A DNA stretch of 64,000 nucleotides from Ctena decussata (Eukaryota > Mollusca > Bivalvia > Lucinida > Lucinidae), in NCBI GenBank assembly GCA_963989385.1, contig OZ022499.1, forward strand, positions 49,279,757 to 49,343,756, in the 5' to 3' direction. The notes beneath the pieces are model-generated. The model was not told the origin of the DNA and did not search any database. It was given only the letters and a program-made list of their open reading frames with translations. The translations under genes and the position numbers were made by a program. Positions 10,306-21,582 of the stretch are shown here, piece after piece. Positions within the stretch are counted from its first letter, which is position 1. The number at the start of each line of letters is the position of its first letter.

Positions 10306-10311
10306 AATAAA
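10306..10311 (+). promoter_or_regulatory. AATAAA, possible polyadenylation signal
   Basis: The hexamer lies just after the stop codon of the TRIM-like CDS. If used, the 3' UTR would be very short; a later signal is equally possible. Confidence 0.3.
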
Positions 10312-10756
10312 AACAACCGAAATGAAATGATTGATAAATGCAACAACATTCTGCTAAGTCCTTATTAAGCAAATATTAAATTGAGAAAAGAAGCTTTAAC
10401 AAAATTTCAGTTTTGATTTTCGGAATTCCATGTCATCAGATCATTGTCAGTTCTAGTCTGCAAGGGTATACCAAACCTGCTGGGACGTTGTAGGCTTGGC
10501 CTCTCTTTTTTTACTTTTGAATGAACAAAAAGGAACTTCCCGCCATGGCAAACGGTGTTATTGCAATTTCATTATCAAATATACCATCATATCATTTGAG
10601 AAAGAATGTTAAGGTGGTGATAATCACTGATTTGGGACAAAGACAAAAATCTGCATAAAATACTCAAAATAATACTGATCTTTCCAAAACTTAGCAGATG
10701 CCTTCTTTATGTTGTTTCTCATGATTTAGAATCCCAAAATGCAGCATTTGTTAATG

Positions 10757-11345
10757 TTAAAGAGTGTTTTATAAGAGAAGATCAAAGGGTAATTTTCTGC
10801 GAATAAATCTGAAAAAAATAATATCATTATTGAAAATATACTTAGTGCTTAGAGTACCTTGTTGCATAATCGAGAGCGTCCTATCAATTATTTTTCCAAG
10901 CTCTTTCACACATTATCAGGCTGAGCAGATGAAAAAAGATGCAGTCTGTGTCCAATTTTTTTTGTCAAAACACACAGGTGAGACAGGTGAGACTATTTTA
11001 ACAAGGTTGAACAATTTCATCTACACACCACTGATCATGTCAGTAATGTATTATTTATATTGTAGGTGTTAACATAGGTATGCTTGCCTACCCTATATTT
11101 AATAAATGCGTCCAGTGTACATTTACTTTGTACATGGTTGAACATTTGAGAAAAAGCTACCGTTTTCATCTGGTCTACATTACAATTTGAGAAAGAGTTG
11201 GAATAAATAATTGCTAGGACGCTCTTCATTATGCAATAATGCACCTTCAGCACTACGTAAATTTTCAATAACGATATTATTTTTTCAGATTTATTCGCAG
11301 AAAATTACCTTTTGATCTTTCCTTATAAAAACACTTTTTCATGCA
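10757..11345. repeat. long inverted repeat, arms of about 185 bp with a 215-bp spacer
   Basis: 10757-10940 and 11155-11345 are reverse complements with modest divergence. Shared arm motifs are AAGATCAAA.GGTAATTTTC, TGCGAATAAATCTGAAAAAA, ATTATTGAAAAT, GAGCGTCCTA.CAATTATTT and AGATGAAAA. Two short reading frames arise from the arms and are not genes. It looks like a foldback or non-autonomous DNA element; the ends are not sharp. Confidence 0.75.
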
Positions 11346-11349
11346 GCAT

Positions 11350-11472
11350 GTACGTCTATTTTGTATTCTAAACTGTAAAGAACAACAAAAATAAGAAGTC
11401 TGTTAACTTTCAGGGAGATACGTTTCTTTTTTATTGTTTTATGCAGATTTTTGTATTTACCACAAATCACCA
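11350..11472. repeat. second copy of the dispersed repeat at 823-955
   Basis: TCTATTTTGTATTCTAAACT, GAAGTCTGTTAACTTTCAGG and TATTTACCACAAATCACCAC match the sequence following the satellite in the same orientation. Confidence 0.6.
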
Positions 11473-11639
11473 CCTGAAATCACGCAAATTGTCATGTGTG
11501 TGTTACGATATACACATTGAAAATGATCACACACACATTTTGGCCCAGTTATTTTGTGTAACAAGCACCAAAAGCTCGTTCAAATAAACGTAATGACGTT
11601 GACGCCAAAACATACTTGCATGACGTTGATACGAGGGTC

Positions 11640-12597
11640 ATCCAATAAGTCTTGCAAACGCCGTCATTACTGCTCTATTAATTGAGATAGGGTTATCAAA
11701 TTACACCATTAACAGCTTACGTATATAATACACATATGTGCTAAAAATCATACATGTGCCACTCCTTTCTCAGATATGGGAGGGTTTTGAATGCAAAGGT
11801 GTAAGCGATACCAACGGTGAAATTGCACATACATGACGTCTTTTACGAGAGGTTAGGGGAACAAAAATCCTGCATATATGTTTATTATCCTTTCAAATTA
11901 CAAGAATTCATGTTCTAAAGTAATTGCCTTATATTTAAGAATTCAAATAAGAGACAACTATCACTTCATATTACCAAACAAATGTGGTTGCTAGGCAACA
12001 AGAGAATATTACAGAATTTTAGCAAAATTTTAGTTTTTGACGTTTACCTCTGGTTTCTTAAGGCTGCAAACGATATTGAACAAGGCTCGAAGCTTATATT
12101 TTCTCTAATATCTACATTTCAGCATCTCGGGACTAGTCTTTGATAACAAATTAATGGCAGTTTAGGAAATACTTCATCTGCTGTGAAAGCCTCTTCTTCA
12201 TATTCTCATTTTATATGATATTTTAGCTGCCCGAAAAACACGGTGATCTTCCTTTGAACAATAATTATATCTTGACTGACGGCAATATCTTAACCTTGGT
12301 ACCGTGTATATACTCCAATATTATTTTCCGTATCTCCCAGCAATTTTCAGATATTTACAAGGGTTCTGCACTAAGCTAGGAGATCTTAAACAGACAACTA
12401 GAAGCCACCGCCGCACCCATAATGGTGGTATTCTTCAGTTGCCTAGCAACGCCATTTGCAAGATCATGACGTTTCTGGAAATTGTTGACTGGAAAGAAGG
12501 AAAGATGCAATGTAGGAATGTGGATTGCTTAATTCGTTTTTAATTATTATTTGCCTGAAACTCGGCCGTTTGCAGGACTTATTGGATTACCCTCGTA
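11640..12597. mobile_element. mariner-like non-autonomous element, 0.96 kb, TA-flanked
   Basis: Terminal inverted repeats TACGAGGGT.ATCCAATAAG followed by TC.TGCAAACG match at about 29 of 31 positions, and the element is bounded by TA dinucleotides. A second inner inverted pair (GTTGCTAGGCAACAAG near 11989, TTGCCTAGCAAC near 12437) extends the symmetry. The CGAGGGT-type end with TA target is typical of the IS630-Tc1-mariner superfamily. No transposase motif is readable in any frame. Confidence 0.75.
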
Positions 12598-12785
12598 ACG
12601 TCATATAAAGAAACTGCTCTACCTGTGTGTTTCTAAAGTCTATATATCAGTAATGAGTAATGGTATAACCATCTCAAATTTTCAGGAAATGTTAAGAAAA
12701 GCTTTTACTTTACATTGATGCAGTTAGGTAATTTTTATTTTTATGTCATTTACCCCGTTTTCACAGAGACTGGCTACGTATATAT

Positions 12786-12937
12786 AATTATATTTCTCTA
12801 ACACCTAATATTCATCTAATTTCACTTGTATCCTGTGGATCCGACAGGCTTTCATTTTCGAACGGAATAGATGCGACACATTGAGAAGAACTCATATACG
12901 ACGTGTACTTCATTAGCCGCTACCTATATCAGTGCTA
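12786..12937. repeat. 152-bp direct repeat, left copy
   Basis: It matches 14562-14713 in the same orientation without indels and with about five mismatches (CATC/TATA, TTTCG/TTGCG, GACACA/GACGCA, AGCCG/AGTCG). The pair brackets a tRNA-like unit and a mariner-like element. Flanks show no LTR-type TG..CA ends and no primer-binding site. Confidence 0.9.
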
Positions 12938-12959
12938 CTCGAACAATCTTTTTTGGGGT

Positions 12960-13048
12960 TGTCTCGGTGGCGCAGTGGTAGAGTTGACGGATAGTGCAAT
13001 GCTAGGCGGGGTTGTCGAGGTCATGAGTTCGAATCCCGCACGAGCCTT
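12960..13048 (+). repeat. tRNA-like sequence, probably a SINE head or tRNA pseudogene
   Basis: An A-box-like TGGCGCAGTGGTAGAG and a B-box-like GAGTTCGAATCCC are spaced as in a tRNA promoter. The acceptor stem pairs only partly (GTCTCGG against ACGAGCC) and the T stem poorly, so a functional tRNA is unlikely. Confidence 0.55.
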
Positions 13049-13085
13049 AAAATATTTTTAGCATTTACCGGCATAGTTGATTTAA

Positions 13086-14483
13086 TACAGGGTGTTACGA
13101 AAGTTCGAGGACATTACAATATTGCTTATAACTTCAGAAGTTATTTTCGTTAAATCTTTAAACTTTACAGGTTTCAAGAGCTATTCAATATCGAAAGACC
13201 CACAATGTTACAACTTTTACAACGGCACTTTTTACCATAATAAAATTAGCAGTTCATACCCAAGGTGTCAAAGTGGCCTGCTATTTATCATGGATTTTAC
13301 GCATAAAGGTGTGGCATATTAAACTGTTATTTATCCTTATCCCTCAGTGATTCATCATTTTAGAACTAACTTAAATGATAGAGACTAAGCCAAACAGCAT
13401 TTTATTTGTTACAGCTTGTAAGAAATCATAGACAACGTGCACATTTTGACGGATGATTCGCTGACATGAAAAAGCAGATGAGGCATTAATATTTTGCAAA
13501 GGGAGTGGGGGTAATGAATTAGCATCTGAAAAGAAACTTGAAATCAAAAGTTGACATAAAATCATTTATATCATGGAGTGGGTCTTAGAGATAAGAGAGA
13601 CAAGAATAAAATATCGGAATATTTGTGGTGTATCTGTAAATTATCATATATGTGAAATTTTACCACCAAAAAGTCAGATTATGCAATTTTTTATGTGTTG
13701 TTAAAATAGCATTTCTATTACAATAGTGCATCTAAATGACAAGAAAAATTGTTAAATACAGAGGGTTTAACCCCAGTATAAACTATTTCAAGAGTTTTCT
13801 AAACAATGCCATATTCTTACCTAATCTGTTTCAAAACTAAAAGGTTTTCGTGCAAAATTTAATGAAAAATGAATCTGAAGTTAAATCTAAAGAGTAATTT
13901 GTTAAGTGTGATTTTGCAAAAAAAGTATGAAAAGAAAAATCAGAACAAATGTTTATGCTCGATGTTAGAACAAATCTAATAAAACAAATTTAATAACAAG
14001 AGACTAAAAGAAATATGCAAAATGCCTTTGTGTTTACAAATGCTGATACAGATTCTATCTCTACCCCCTAAAATTTAAAGGTCAATTGAGAATGGGGGTA
14101 CCCTATCGATTTAGTCAGAAATTCCGTAGTAAACCGTCGGGAAATGATGAAAAGTAAATGAAACAAAAATCACGAACATATTCCCTGTAATACCAGTACT
14201 TTTACATCTTAGATATTTATATTAGTTTTGAAAAACCAAGCTCATAAGATGCCGAACTCTAGGCGGCAAATCTAAATTTTGCCTTCACCATCGTCAGACC
14301 TGTAGAGGGTGTGTCCATGGCAATTTAGATTTCCTCGTCATTTTGAAATCGAAAAAAAATATATGTTGCATATCTTTGGTAGTGCTTCCTATATCACACT
14401 TACAAAGTTTTGTCAAAATCACAACATATTAAGATTTCAATGTAAGTTTAAATAATGTCTACGAACTTTCTTAGCACCCTGTA
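13086..14483. mobile_element. mariner/Tc1-like degenerate element, 1.4 kb, TA-flanked
   Basis: The left end TACAGGGTGTTACGAAAGTT and the right end, read in reverse TACAGGGTGCTAAGAAAGTT, match over about 29 bp with few differences, and TA lies at both boundaries. The length is close to a full-size mariner, but no frame contains a readable transposase, so it is an old decayed copy or an internally replaced derivative. Confidence 0.7.
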
Positions 14484-14561
14484 TAAATCTCTCTATATCA
14501 ATCTTCACAATAAATCTGTATCAGTTTCGATCCTATGTAGCTCGAAAGTACTGTTGTGTGA

Positions 14562-14713
14562 AATTATATTTCTCTAACACCTAATATTTATATAATTTCA
14601 CTTGTATCCTGTGGATCCGACAGGCTTTCATTTGCGAACGGAATAGATGCGACGCATTGAGAAGAACTCATATACGACGTGTACTTCATTAGTCGCTACC
14701 TATATCAGTGCTA
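14562..14713. repeat. 152-bp direct repeat, right copy
   Basis: Partner of 12786-12937, roughly 97 per cent identical by eye. It begins 78 bp beyond the mariner-like element. Confidence 0.9.
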
Positions 14714-15329
14714 TATAATTGCAGATAGAAATTTATAGTAAAAGTATGATGTGAAAATATATTTGAAGAAGTTTGCAGTTTCGCCGGACTATTGCACTAT
14801 AGGATTACGACACCCAATAAACAGAAATATTTGTGCTTAAATACGTCAGTCATTCTATTGAATTTAGCCTTGCCCCAGGCTTAGAAATATACATTTGGTT
14901 TTTTCATAAATTTTCTGGATTATACATTATTTTCTTTGTGCTAGTCTATAGTTATGGGACTGATTTCTATATCTCAGACAAACCCACAGGAGAAAATTTC
15001 ATTTCTAGACTAGCCAAGCATCGACCATAAAAAAGAAGAAAGAAGTGAAATATCAAGTATGATAAAAAATATATATATGTGACAATTTAATATATCCGAC
15101 TGGAGCAAGTCTATATTGAATTCTATTGAATTCGTAGCAGTAGGTTGCGCTCCGCGAAAGAAATTAGCGACATTTTCGCTCAGTTATTTCTTATTTACAA
15201 TGTCGTATGTTGCATTGCAGCTTTTTGATTTAACAAAATTGACTTACTTGTTCAGATAATATATACTGGACAAGAAAAGTTAGGGATCAAAATTATAATG
15301 TGCGATTTCTGAAACACTGGTTGTTTGTT
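14714..15329. other. AT-rich non-coding stretch
   Basis: No coding, repeat or RNA signal that I can support. A 65-codon reading frame at 14833-15030 lacks motifs and is probably chance. Confidence 0.4.
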
Positions 15330-15545
15330 TTGGGTTCAACTGCTTTTTGAGACAGTATTTCAATCTATATTGGGCTGTCTTTCAAAGAGAGGGAGAAAGA
15401 AAAGAGAAATGATAGGCGAGGGAAAATACCCGAACAACCCCACCCGCCCCTACTGCAAGTACAGAAGGCCCTTGCCCTACTATTATCCAAATTAGTAGGA
15501 CGCCCCGGCACTGAAAGTTACCCAGCACCATGAAACACTGGTAAA
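15330..15545 (-). repeat. SINE-like repeat, copy 1
   Basis: On the minus strand it reads GCCGGGGCGTCC, then a CT-rich middle, then TGAAATACTGTCTCAAAAAG. 16625-16858 has the same order of blocks. The TGAAATACTGT tail is shared with the tRNA-headed SINEs at 19981 and 23014. Confidence 0.6.
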
Positions 15546-16558
15546 TAGTATCGAAATTAAACATTTCTGCCTTCAAGGATATTAATTTCCTTTGTTTCTG
15601 TGTTTGACGAAATATTTCACAAAATAAGTGGTAATTCGGAAATAATTTTTGTAAACATATCTTTACCCCTCACCATTGAAAAACCTGACTGAGACAGTGA
15701 GCTATCAGAAATATTACCATAACAAAATTTACAGAAACGAAAACGGAGTCATAATATCTTTCATAAATGAAAACAAGGAGCCATTTGATTAATACCATCT
15801 TCAAAGCATATCCTTTAAATTCTTTTAGTTAGTAGTTATCTTAACATAATAAACGACTGAAGATGACATTAGATACAAAATACTAGACGAAAACACGAGA
15901 CTAATTCATATATCAATTTGTTGCCAGAAATAACAGTAAGTTTATTCTCTGTGAAACTATCAATTTTGTTGCTGGCACGATTGCAGACAAATAAAATAAC
16001 ACGTGTCTATTAAACAGGTACTTATTGCACTTCTGTTTATACATCTGCATTTTTTCTCCTTTGATACTCTGATTCGATCATACTTTTGCATCTATAAACA
16101 GAATTATCTGATTAACGCAGAGCCATTTGAACGTTAACAGATGGCATCTTTCTCTTAGTGCTTAAAATGCCAAGAATTATATTTGTCATCTACTTTTCTC
16201 CACTTATCTGGTCTTTCTTATGCTGATTATCATCGTAATGAGGCTACATTTAGGGTATTTATGGTGAATTCTAACCCAGCGGGCACATGACATCGAAATG
16301 GCGTAATGACGCACCAACGAATATAACGTGAAGTCCTGTGGTATACTGTAGCAAAACTGACATCATTACAAAACGGCGCTACTCATTGGCCGACATCTGG
16401 TTTCACGTTGCTGAAAGCGCTTGCTTAACCCTTTGAGTCTTTAAATGGGCGGGACTACTGTACTGCTTATAAAAATTAATCCCAGATAACCCCAGTCAGC
16501 TGTAAATCATTTCTCAGGTAAATTCCTCTACACAACCAACAGCCAATCAGATCAGTTT

Positions 16559-16574
16559 TTTTTTTTTTTTTTTT
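16559..16574. repeat. poly-T tract
   Basis: A homopolymer T run of about 17 bases. Confidence 0.9.
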
Positions 16575-16624
16575 GAGTTTTATAACCTCCTGGAGATGTT
16601 TACCATTAGACGTCTGGAGAAATT

Positions 16625-16858
16625 GATTGATTGGTTTGGGTAACGGCCCTTTGAGACAGTATTTCAGTCTTTATCGGGCCGTCTCTCCCAGAGAGGAGAA
16701 AGGAGAGAAATGATAGAAGAGAGAAAAATGTCTAAACAACCCCCACCCGCTCCTATTGCAAGCACAGTAGGTCCTTGTCCTAGAATGTTCCAAATCAGTG
16801 AGACGCCCCGGCACTGGAAGTTATTCTCAGCACCATCGCGCCACCCGACCACCTCCGT
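16625..16858 (-). repeat. SINE-like repeat, copy 2
   Basis: Minus strand: GTGCCGGGGCGTCTCAC, CT-rich middle, TGAAATACTGTCTCAAAGGG, then an ATCAATCAATT simple tail. It is homologous to 15330-15545. Reading frames across it on both strands are repeat-derived. Confidence 0.65.
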
Positions 16859-17487
16859 CTGGAGAAATACTGAGATAAGTTGTTGTTGTTTCGATTCTCA
16901 AAACGATGTTCCCGAGAAGGCTCAGCGGAACATATCCATAGTTACACACTCTTGGCACTATGCTAAGATTCTGTCTTTTATAGTCCAGCTAGGCCTTTAC
17001 CACTAAGAAGCTATAAATACACCGTCTCACATCTGTCGCACTAAATTTGGTAAAGTTACGCACATTTACATCAATGATATTTTCAAGCAGTTCTGTCAGT
17101 AGATTAATGGTGAGACGGTTTTAATGAGGGTCACAACATATTTTTATGGAGAAGTATGGAAAATTATCCCTAAATTATCCCTATTACCTTTCTTAGCAGC
17201 AACACTACAGCTATTTAGTTTTTTTAGGCTTGGCATTTCTGGGGATGTCACAACAAGTCTGGATCTCCTAATTCAGCTATACAAAATGATGTCGGTTTCG
17301 ATCTATAAGGGCATGTCCTCGCGCAAGAAATTTTACTATTAAATTATTATTTTAAAGAATACTATCACTCAGTCCTCTGATATGCAGGCTGATATGCATT
17401 TGAAGAGTCTTTTTTACGTGTCACGGTTCGTTATATCTTCTCCCTTCATACTCTGAATCGATTATATCAGAGGACTGTTATGCGGCC
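16859..17487. other. intergenic, with a half copy of the ATCCCT palindromic family
   Basis: 17125-17200 (GAGGGTCACAACATA, then ATTATCCCTAAATTATCCCT) resembles one arm of the palindromic element at 24136-24375. A hairpin of CCGTCTCAC at 17021 with GTGAGACGG at 17110 lies just left of it. No gene is supported. Confidence 0.5.
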
Positions 17488-17662
17488 AGTAGTTCTCAGA
17501 TTATAGGGACCGCGGAATACTCTGTGACACCACCGCACCCGGAATGGAACAGCCAACCATTCTATTAAATGCATTCAAACCGGACTCGAACCTGGGCGGT
17601 AGAGGTATGTAGCTGGTCGTGAGACAAACCTCGCTCAGCTGGCTGAGCTATCCTGGTGCCTA
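17488..17662 (-). repeat. tRNA-derived SINE-like sequence
   Basis: On the minus strand it begins AGGCACCAGGATAGCTCAGC (A box) and has GGTTCGAGTCC (B box) about 60 bases later. The body lacks the TGAAATACTGT tail of the other SINEs, so it is another family or truncated. Confidence 0.55.
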
Positions 17663-17687
17663 GATGCAACCATAGGTTTAATATTAT

Positions 17688-18019
17688 CACAGGGTATAAT
17701 CGATTCCGCCAATTTTCGCTTCCTGCAGAGACTGTCCGTCATTTTTGGTTTCCGCCGAGACTGTCCGCGAACTCTTGCTTCCTGCAGAGACTACTGTCCT
17801 CGAAAAATGGCTTCCTGCCGAGACTGTCCGCGTGATTCTGCTTCCTGCCGAGAGCCTCGGCAGGAAGCAGAATCACGCGGACAGTCTCTGCAGGAAGCCA
17901 TTTATCATGTACAGAAGTCTCGGCAGGAAGCAATATTTCGCGGATGTCTCGGCGGAAGCCAAATATGATGTACAGTCTCTGCAGGAAGCGAAAATTAGCG
18001 GAATCGATTATACCCTGTG
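17688..18019 (+). mobile_element. palindromic CAC-ended element with 5-bp target duplication, copy 1
   Basis: A 332-bp near-perfect palindrome begins CACAGGGTATAATCGATTCC and ends with its complement. ATTAT lies directly outside each end (17683-17687 and 18020-18024), a 5-bp target duplication. Each arm is built from about five diverged units of GCTTCCTGC(C/A)GAGACTGTCC at roughly 30-bp spacing, like subterminal transposase-binding arrays. The arms differ: the left has GTCCGTCATTTTTGG where the right has GTACATCATATTTGG. The repeated unit keeps frames open on both strands, but these are not genes. CAC ends plus 5-bp duplications fit Transib/RAG-like elements; this is inferred, as no transposase is present. 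Confidence 0.85.
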
Positions 18020-18454
18020 ATTATAGTTATCCTGTCATGTTGTTTTCCTTTTTCTTATAATAATCTGAAACCATGACAACGCCTTTCAAAGAAGTTATTT
18101 TAATCAAAAGTAACGCAGTCTAACAAAAGGATGAAGAAAAAATGAGTTTTCACCAAGTTTAGAAAAGATGAAAAGACCACTATTCAAAGACGAGTTAGGC
18201 CTAACTGTTTTAAATTAGTTTTCATCTGATACGGGAAATAAACAGAATTGCATGCAAAATTGGAAACAAGATATATTTCGATGCATTAATCATTCTTTCA
18301 AATTCAACGACAGAAAATTAATATGAGCTATGGCAAGGCCTTTCGGTACTTAAATTTAATATTATTTCAGTTTCCGTATCTTTATTTTTATTTTAATTCA
18401 ATAACACAACGAAGTTAATCACTGCATGACTTGAAAGATTTTCTTTTCCATCTG

Positions 18455-18662
18455 TTAACCCTTAAAGCACCAAAATTGAAAATAGTTGAATTTGCAAACA
18501 GCGTAGATCCAGATGATGCAGCTCATAATGAGCCGCCTCATTTGGATCTACACTGTTTGCCCTCCAGTCTATAAATTCTCAGTATGATATTAACTGGTCG
18601 AAGCATTGTTGTTGTTTTTTACTTATTCAGACGTAAATTTTGTCGTCTGCTTTTAGACGCTC
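18455..18662. mobile_element. MITE with TTAACCCTTAAAGC ends and central hairpin, copy 1
   Basis: It starts TTAACCCTTAAAGCACC and runs through ATAGTTGAATTTGCAAACAG to a strong hairpin at 18506-18554 (GTAGATCCAGATGA... ...TGGATCTAC), then the landmark ACGTAAATTTTGTCGTCTGC. Homologous copies are at 22887 and 24497. Confidence 0.7.
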
Positions 18663-18969
18663 ATAGCAATGCTTCAGACTGCTGTTTCGCCTGGCAGTCT
18701 TGTGCTTGTAACGAATTCATTGAATTATTTCAGATGGTGCATAACTCCAAGTAGAACATATTCTGCTGAAGTGGTTTGTTTGCCTCTGTACAAGAAAAGC
18801 CACTTTAACAGAATAGAATTTACTTCTTTTTTGAAACGCTTCTCACAGGGAGTTGCTCTTAAGAGAAGAATTTTCTTCCCTCTTAAGTCTTCCTTTAACA
18901 ATGAAACTCTATAAGAAGACTATATATACACCCGGTCAAATCAATCTCCCTTTGAGATTATTCTCTCAT

Positions 18970-19199
18970 CTTAAGTAGGGGAGAGTCGGGTAACTTCGGA
19001 CAGCGGGTAAATTCGGACAGTGACATTGTTTCCTTTATATGTCAGTTGTTTGGAACTAATACAAAAATAACTGGCCAAACAGTGAAAATCCTGATGAGAC
19101 GGCTCATTATGAGCCGTCTCATCTGGATTTTCACTGTCTGCAATGGTATGTCCGAATTTACCCCCCTGTCCGAAGTTACCAGACTCTAACCTACTTAAG
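18970..19199. mobile_element. inverted-repeat element with CTTAAGTAG ends and central hairpin
   Basis: Outer arms contain GGGTAACTTCGGACAG and GGTAAATTCGGACAG on the left, with complementary sequence on the right, and CTTAAGTAG / CTACTTAAG at the tips. The centre (about 19079-19135) is a hairpin CAGTGAAAATCCTGATGAGA / CTCATCTGGATTTTCACTG with a GGCTCATTATGAGCC tip, closely related to the hairpin in the otherwise different elements at 18455 and 24497. Confidence 0.75.
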
Positions 19200-19675
19200 T
19201 TTCGGCGTGGTAGGTCGGGCTGAATCTTCAATATCAACTTTAAAAATTTGAATGTTTTTGTTTTATTGTTCAGATGTGCGTTTCTAAAACTTCCTAACTT
19301 AAGTAAGGCCCTGTGTAGTACAGGTATGTTTTTGAAGTCCGAACTAGAATTGGTTCAAGCTGGCAGGGGGCATAATTGTGACTTTGAATTGTGTACCTAA
19401 GAAAATGACTGCTGGTGCTTATTCATCCGTTCATACAATTCATTTTTCTTTCTCGCCAATTTTCAAACATTAAAAACTTGTGTCACCGTTTTCTCAAGAA
19501 CAAACTATGCGACCTGGATATAGTACACATGCAGCCAATGTGTCGTTGTATATTGTGAGGACCAGGGTACTTTAGTGTGTCTGTGCAAATTAGACTGGAA
19601 TCTAGGTCAAATTTTCTCCAGGTGACATTTCTAAGGATTTTCACGAAGTAACTTAAGGAAATAGTAAAAGATTTG

Positions 19676-19910
19676 AGCCTCGACACGAGAAAACCAACAA
19701 TGTGGTTGTGCGCCAAGCGCAGACTCAGATCAGCCTGGACATCCGCCCAGTCTGATCAGAGTCTTCGCTGTCCGCATGGGGGTAGCTTAGACCCTTAGGT
19801 ACCCTTTGACCCTTGATGAAGAGTCTTATCAAACTGGGCACATGCCCAGACTGATCTGAGTCTGTGCTGGGCGCACGGCCACATTGTTGGTTTTCTCGTG
19901 TCGCGGCTCA
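19676..19910. mobile_element. palindromic MITE, GAGCCGCGACACGA family, copy 3
   Basis: Inverted repeat with ACAATGTGGTTGTGCGCC arms and a TAGCTTAGACCCTTAGGTA centre. Flanking ATTT occurs on both sides when the element is taken from GAGCC to GGCTC. Confidence 0.85.
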
Positions 19911-19980
19911 TTTATACTTGCACTGTACAGTCTGTTATGTTCTATACTGCTCACAAAAAGTAGGGGATATTATGACATAG

Positions 19981-20182
19981 ATGGATGGATGGATGACTTG
20001 CGATTTTACGTCCTTTTCAACAGTATTTCAGTCATATCAGGACGATGGGCTTGTGATAATGAAAGGCTGTGTGCAATGGAACCCCGTTTACGATGGAAAG
20101 AACTCCGCCTCCAGCGGGGCTCGAACCCGCGACCGCTAGATCAGTAGGCCAGCGCTTAACCCACTGAGCTACCGGGGCTCCT
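19981..20182 (-). mobile_element. tRNA-derived SINE with perfect 14-bp target duplication
   Basis: The head on the minus strand is GGAGCCCCGGTAGCTCAGTG with B box GGGTTCGAGCCCC. The tail has TGATATGACTGAAATACTGT, GAAAAGGACGTAAAATCGC and a CATC simple repeat. ATATTATGACATAG flanks it exactly at 19967-19980 and 20183-20196. Intact A and B boxes plus a perfect duplication indicate recent insertion by a LINE machinery. Confidence 0.92.
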
Positions 20183-20196
20183 ATATTATGACATAG

Positions 20197-21430
20197 AAGC
20201 GGGTACAAAAATTAATAATAATGACTGGGTTAGTGTATAGTTGTATATTGACAGAACACTATTCAAGTTACAATATTCAACTAAAACAGAAACAGTCAAT
20301 GCAGGTCATGTGACCTAGAGCAGCACATAAAGGACTATAGGGTCTACACCTCAATTTCACATCGGCGAAAAAAATTCTTTTGGATCCTCAGATTCTGTAA
20401 ATAATAAAATTCTTCATATTTTTCCATACTGAGATCACCCACTTTGGTAGGCTTTATTGCGTTATTTAACTTGTAGGGCTTTTACAAATGTCACCATATG
20501 TGAGACAATTCAGCACACAATGGTATCTGTGACGCCTATCAGTTTCTTCTGTGATAAAACTGCATGAAAAAAGTATCTGTATCTTGTTAACTGAGGCATT
20601 AGGCGTCTGTCTTAATAAGGTTTGAATAAATATTATTAGTCATTGCTGCGCTAAATTCGTGTGAAATTTGGGTGTCGACCCCTTGTCTACTTGCAATTTA
20701 CTCTAGATCACGTGACAAGTTTAATCGTTTCAATATTCATATTGAGGGTCTCTATGAATATTTGTTTTATGAATTATAACAGTTTAATATTCATATACTT
20801 ATTTTCCTTACGTCTGCAGCCTTAAATGTCTTAATATCCCTTACTTATTTTGAGCAGTATATAAAGAGTAGGTAGATATTTTATTGTTAGTATTATTGTT
20901 GCCAATTAGCTAGCTGCATTTAATGTTTACAATCATTTTGCTCTTCTTCCAAATGACAATGCATTTGGTGCAGCTGTAGTCAGATCCCTTGACAGTTGCA
21001 GTTCATTCATCTTTAGAGTACACTTCTAGCGCATAAAAGCAATTCGGTCAGAATATTCAATATCAGCTTCAAATAAACTTCTTAAACAAACGTTGTTTGT
21101 TTGGAATGTCTGCGCGAAAATTGCTGAGCAATTATGGTACACGTATGTTATATGAAGCCCCCAGCAAAACAAACATCCTTAAATTACATACGAGAACTGT
21201 AAACTAACCTTTTTCAAGCCCACAAACAAAGCTTTCAAAGCTCATATTTCAGGAAATTAATCTGTTTTGATGTACCAAAGTTTACAGTTTATACAGGAAA
21301 AACACCTATCCTTATTAAACGGACTCAGATTTCAATAAATGGCTTGAATTAAAAAAAAACTTATACAGCTGCTTATTATATGATTAAAGTTTCCAGTCAG
21401 ATCAAGACCGATTTCTTACTTAAAGAATGA
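20197..21430. other. non-coding stretch, nothing recognised
   Basis: AT-rich sequence without long frames, tRNA-like boxes or strong inverted repeats that I can support. Confidence 0.4.
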
Positions 21431-21565
21431 ATGTTATTTTTTCAACGTTTACTGAAGTAGGAACTACATCGGGTCACGAGCAAGGTAAGTGAAACCCGAA
21501 AGGACTTACGTAAACTTTGCTCGAGACCCGATGTAGTTTATACTTCAGCAAACGTTAAAAATGAC
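21431..21565. repeat. palindromic foldback, about 135 bp
   Basis: Left arm AACGTTTACTGAAGTA...AACTACATCGGGTC pairs with right arm GACCCGATGTAGTTTATACT then CAGCAAACGTT. The inner segment carries CGAGCAAGGTAAGT against ACTTACGTAAACTTTGCTCG. Confidence 0.75.
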
Positions 21566-21582
21566 ACGTATTCCTTATATTT

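Noticed and set aside
12960..13048. Functional tRNA gene on the plus strand
   Set aside because: The stems pair poorly and the length between boxes is tRNA-like only approximately.
12786..14713. LTR retrotransposon with 152-bp LTRs
   Set aside because: No TG..CA ends, primer-binding site, polypurine tract or flanking target duplication visible.
19884..20147. 87-codon frame over a SINE
   Set aside because: It begins in a MITE and ends in the tRNA-derived SINE, whose RLQRGSNPRPLDQ-type peptide is a typical SINE translation.
20105..20182. Functional tRNA gene on the minus strand
   Set aside because: The A and B boxes are intact, but the unit continues into a SINE body and has a 14-bp target duplication, so it is a retroposon.
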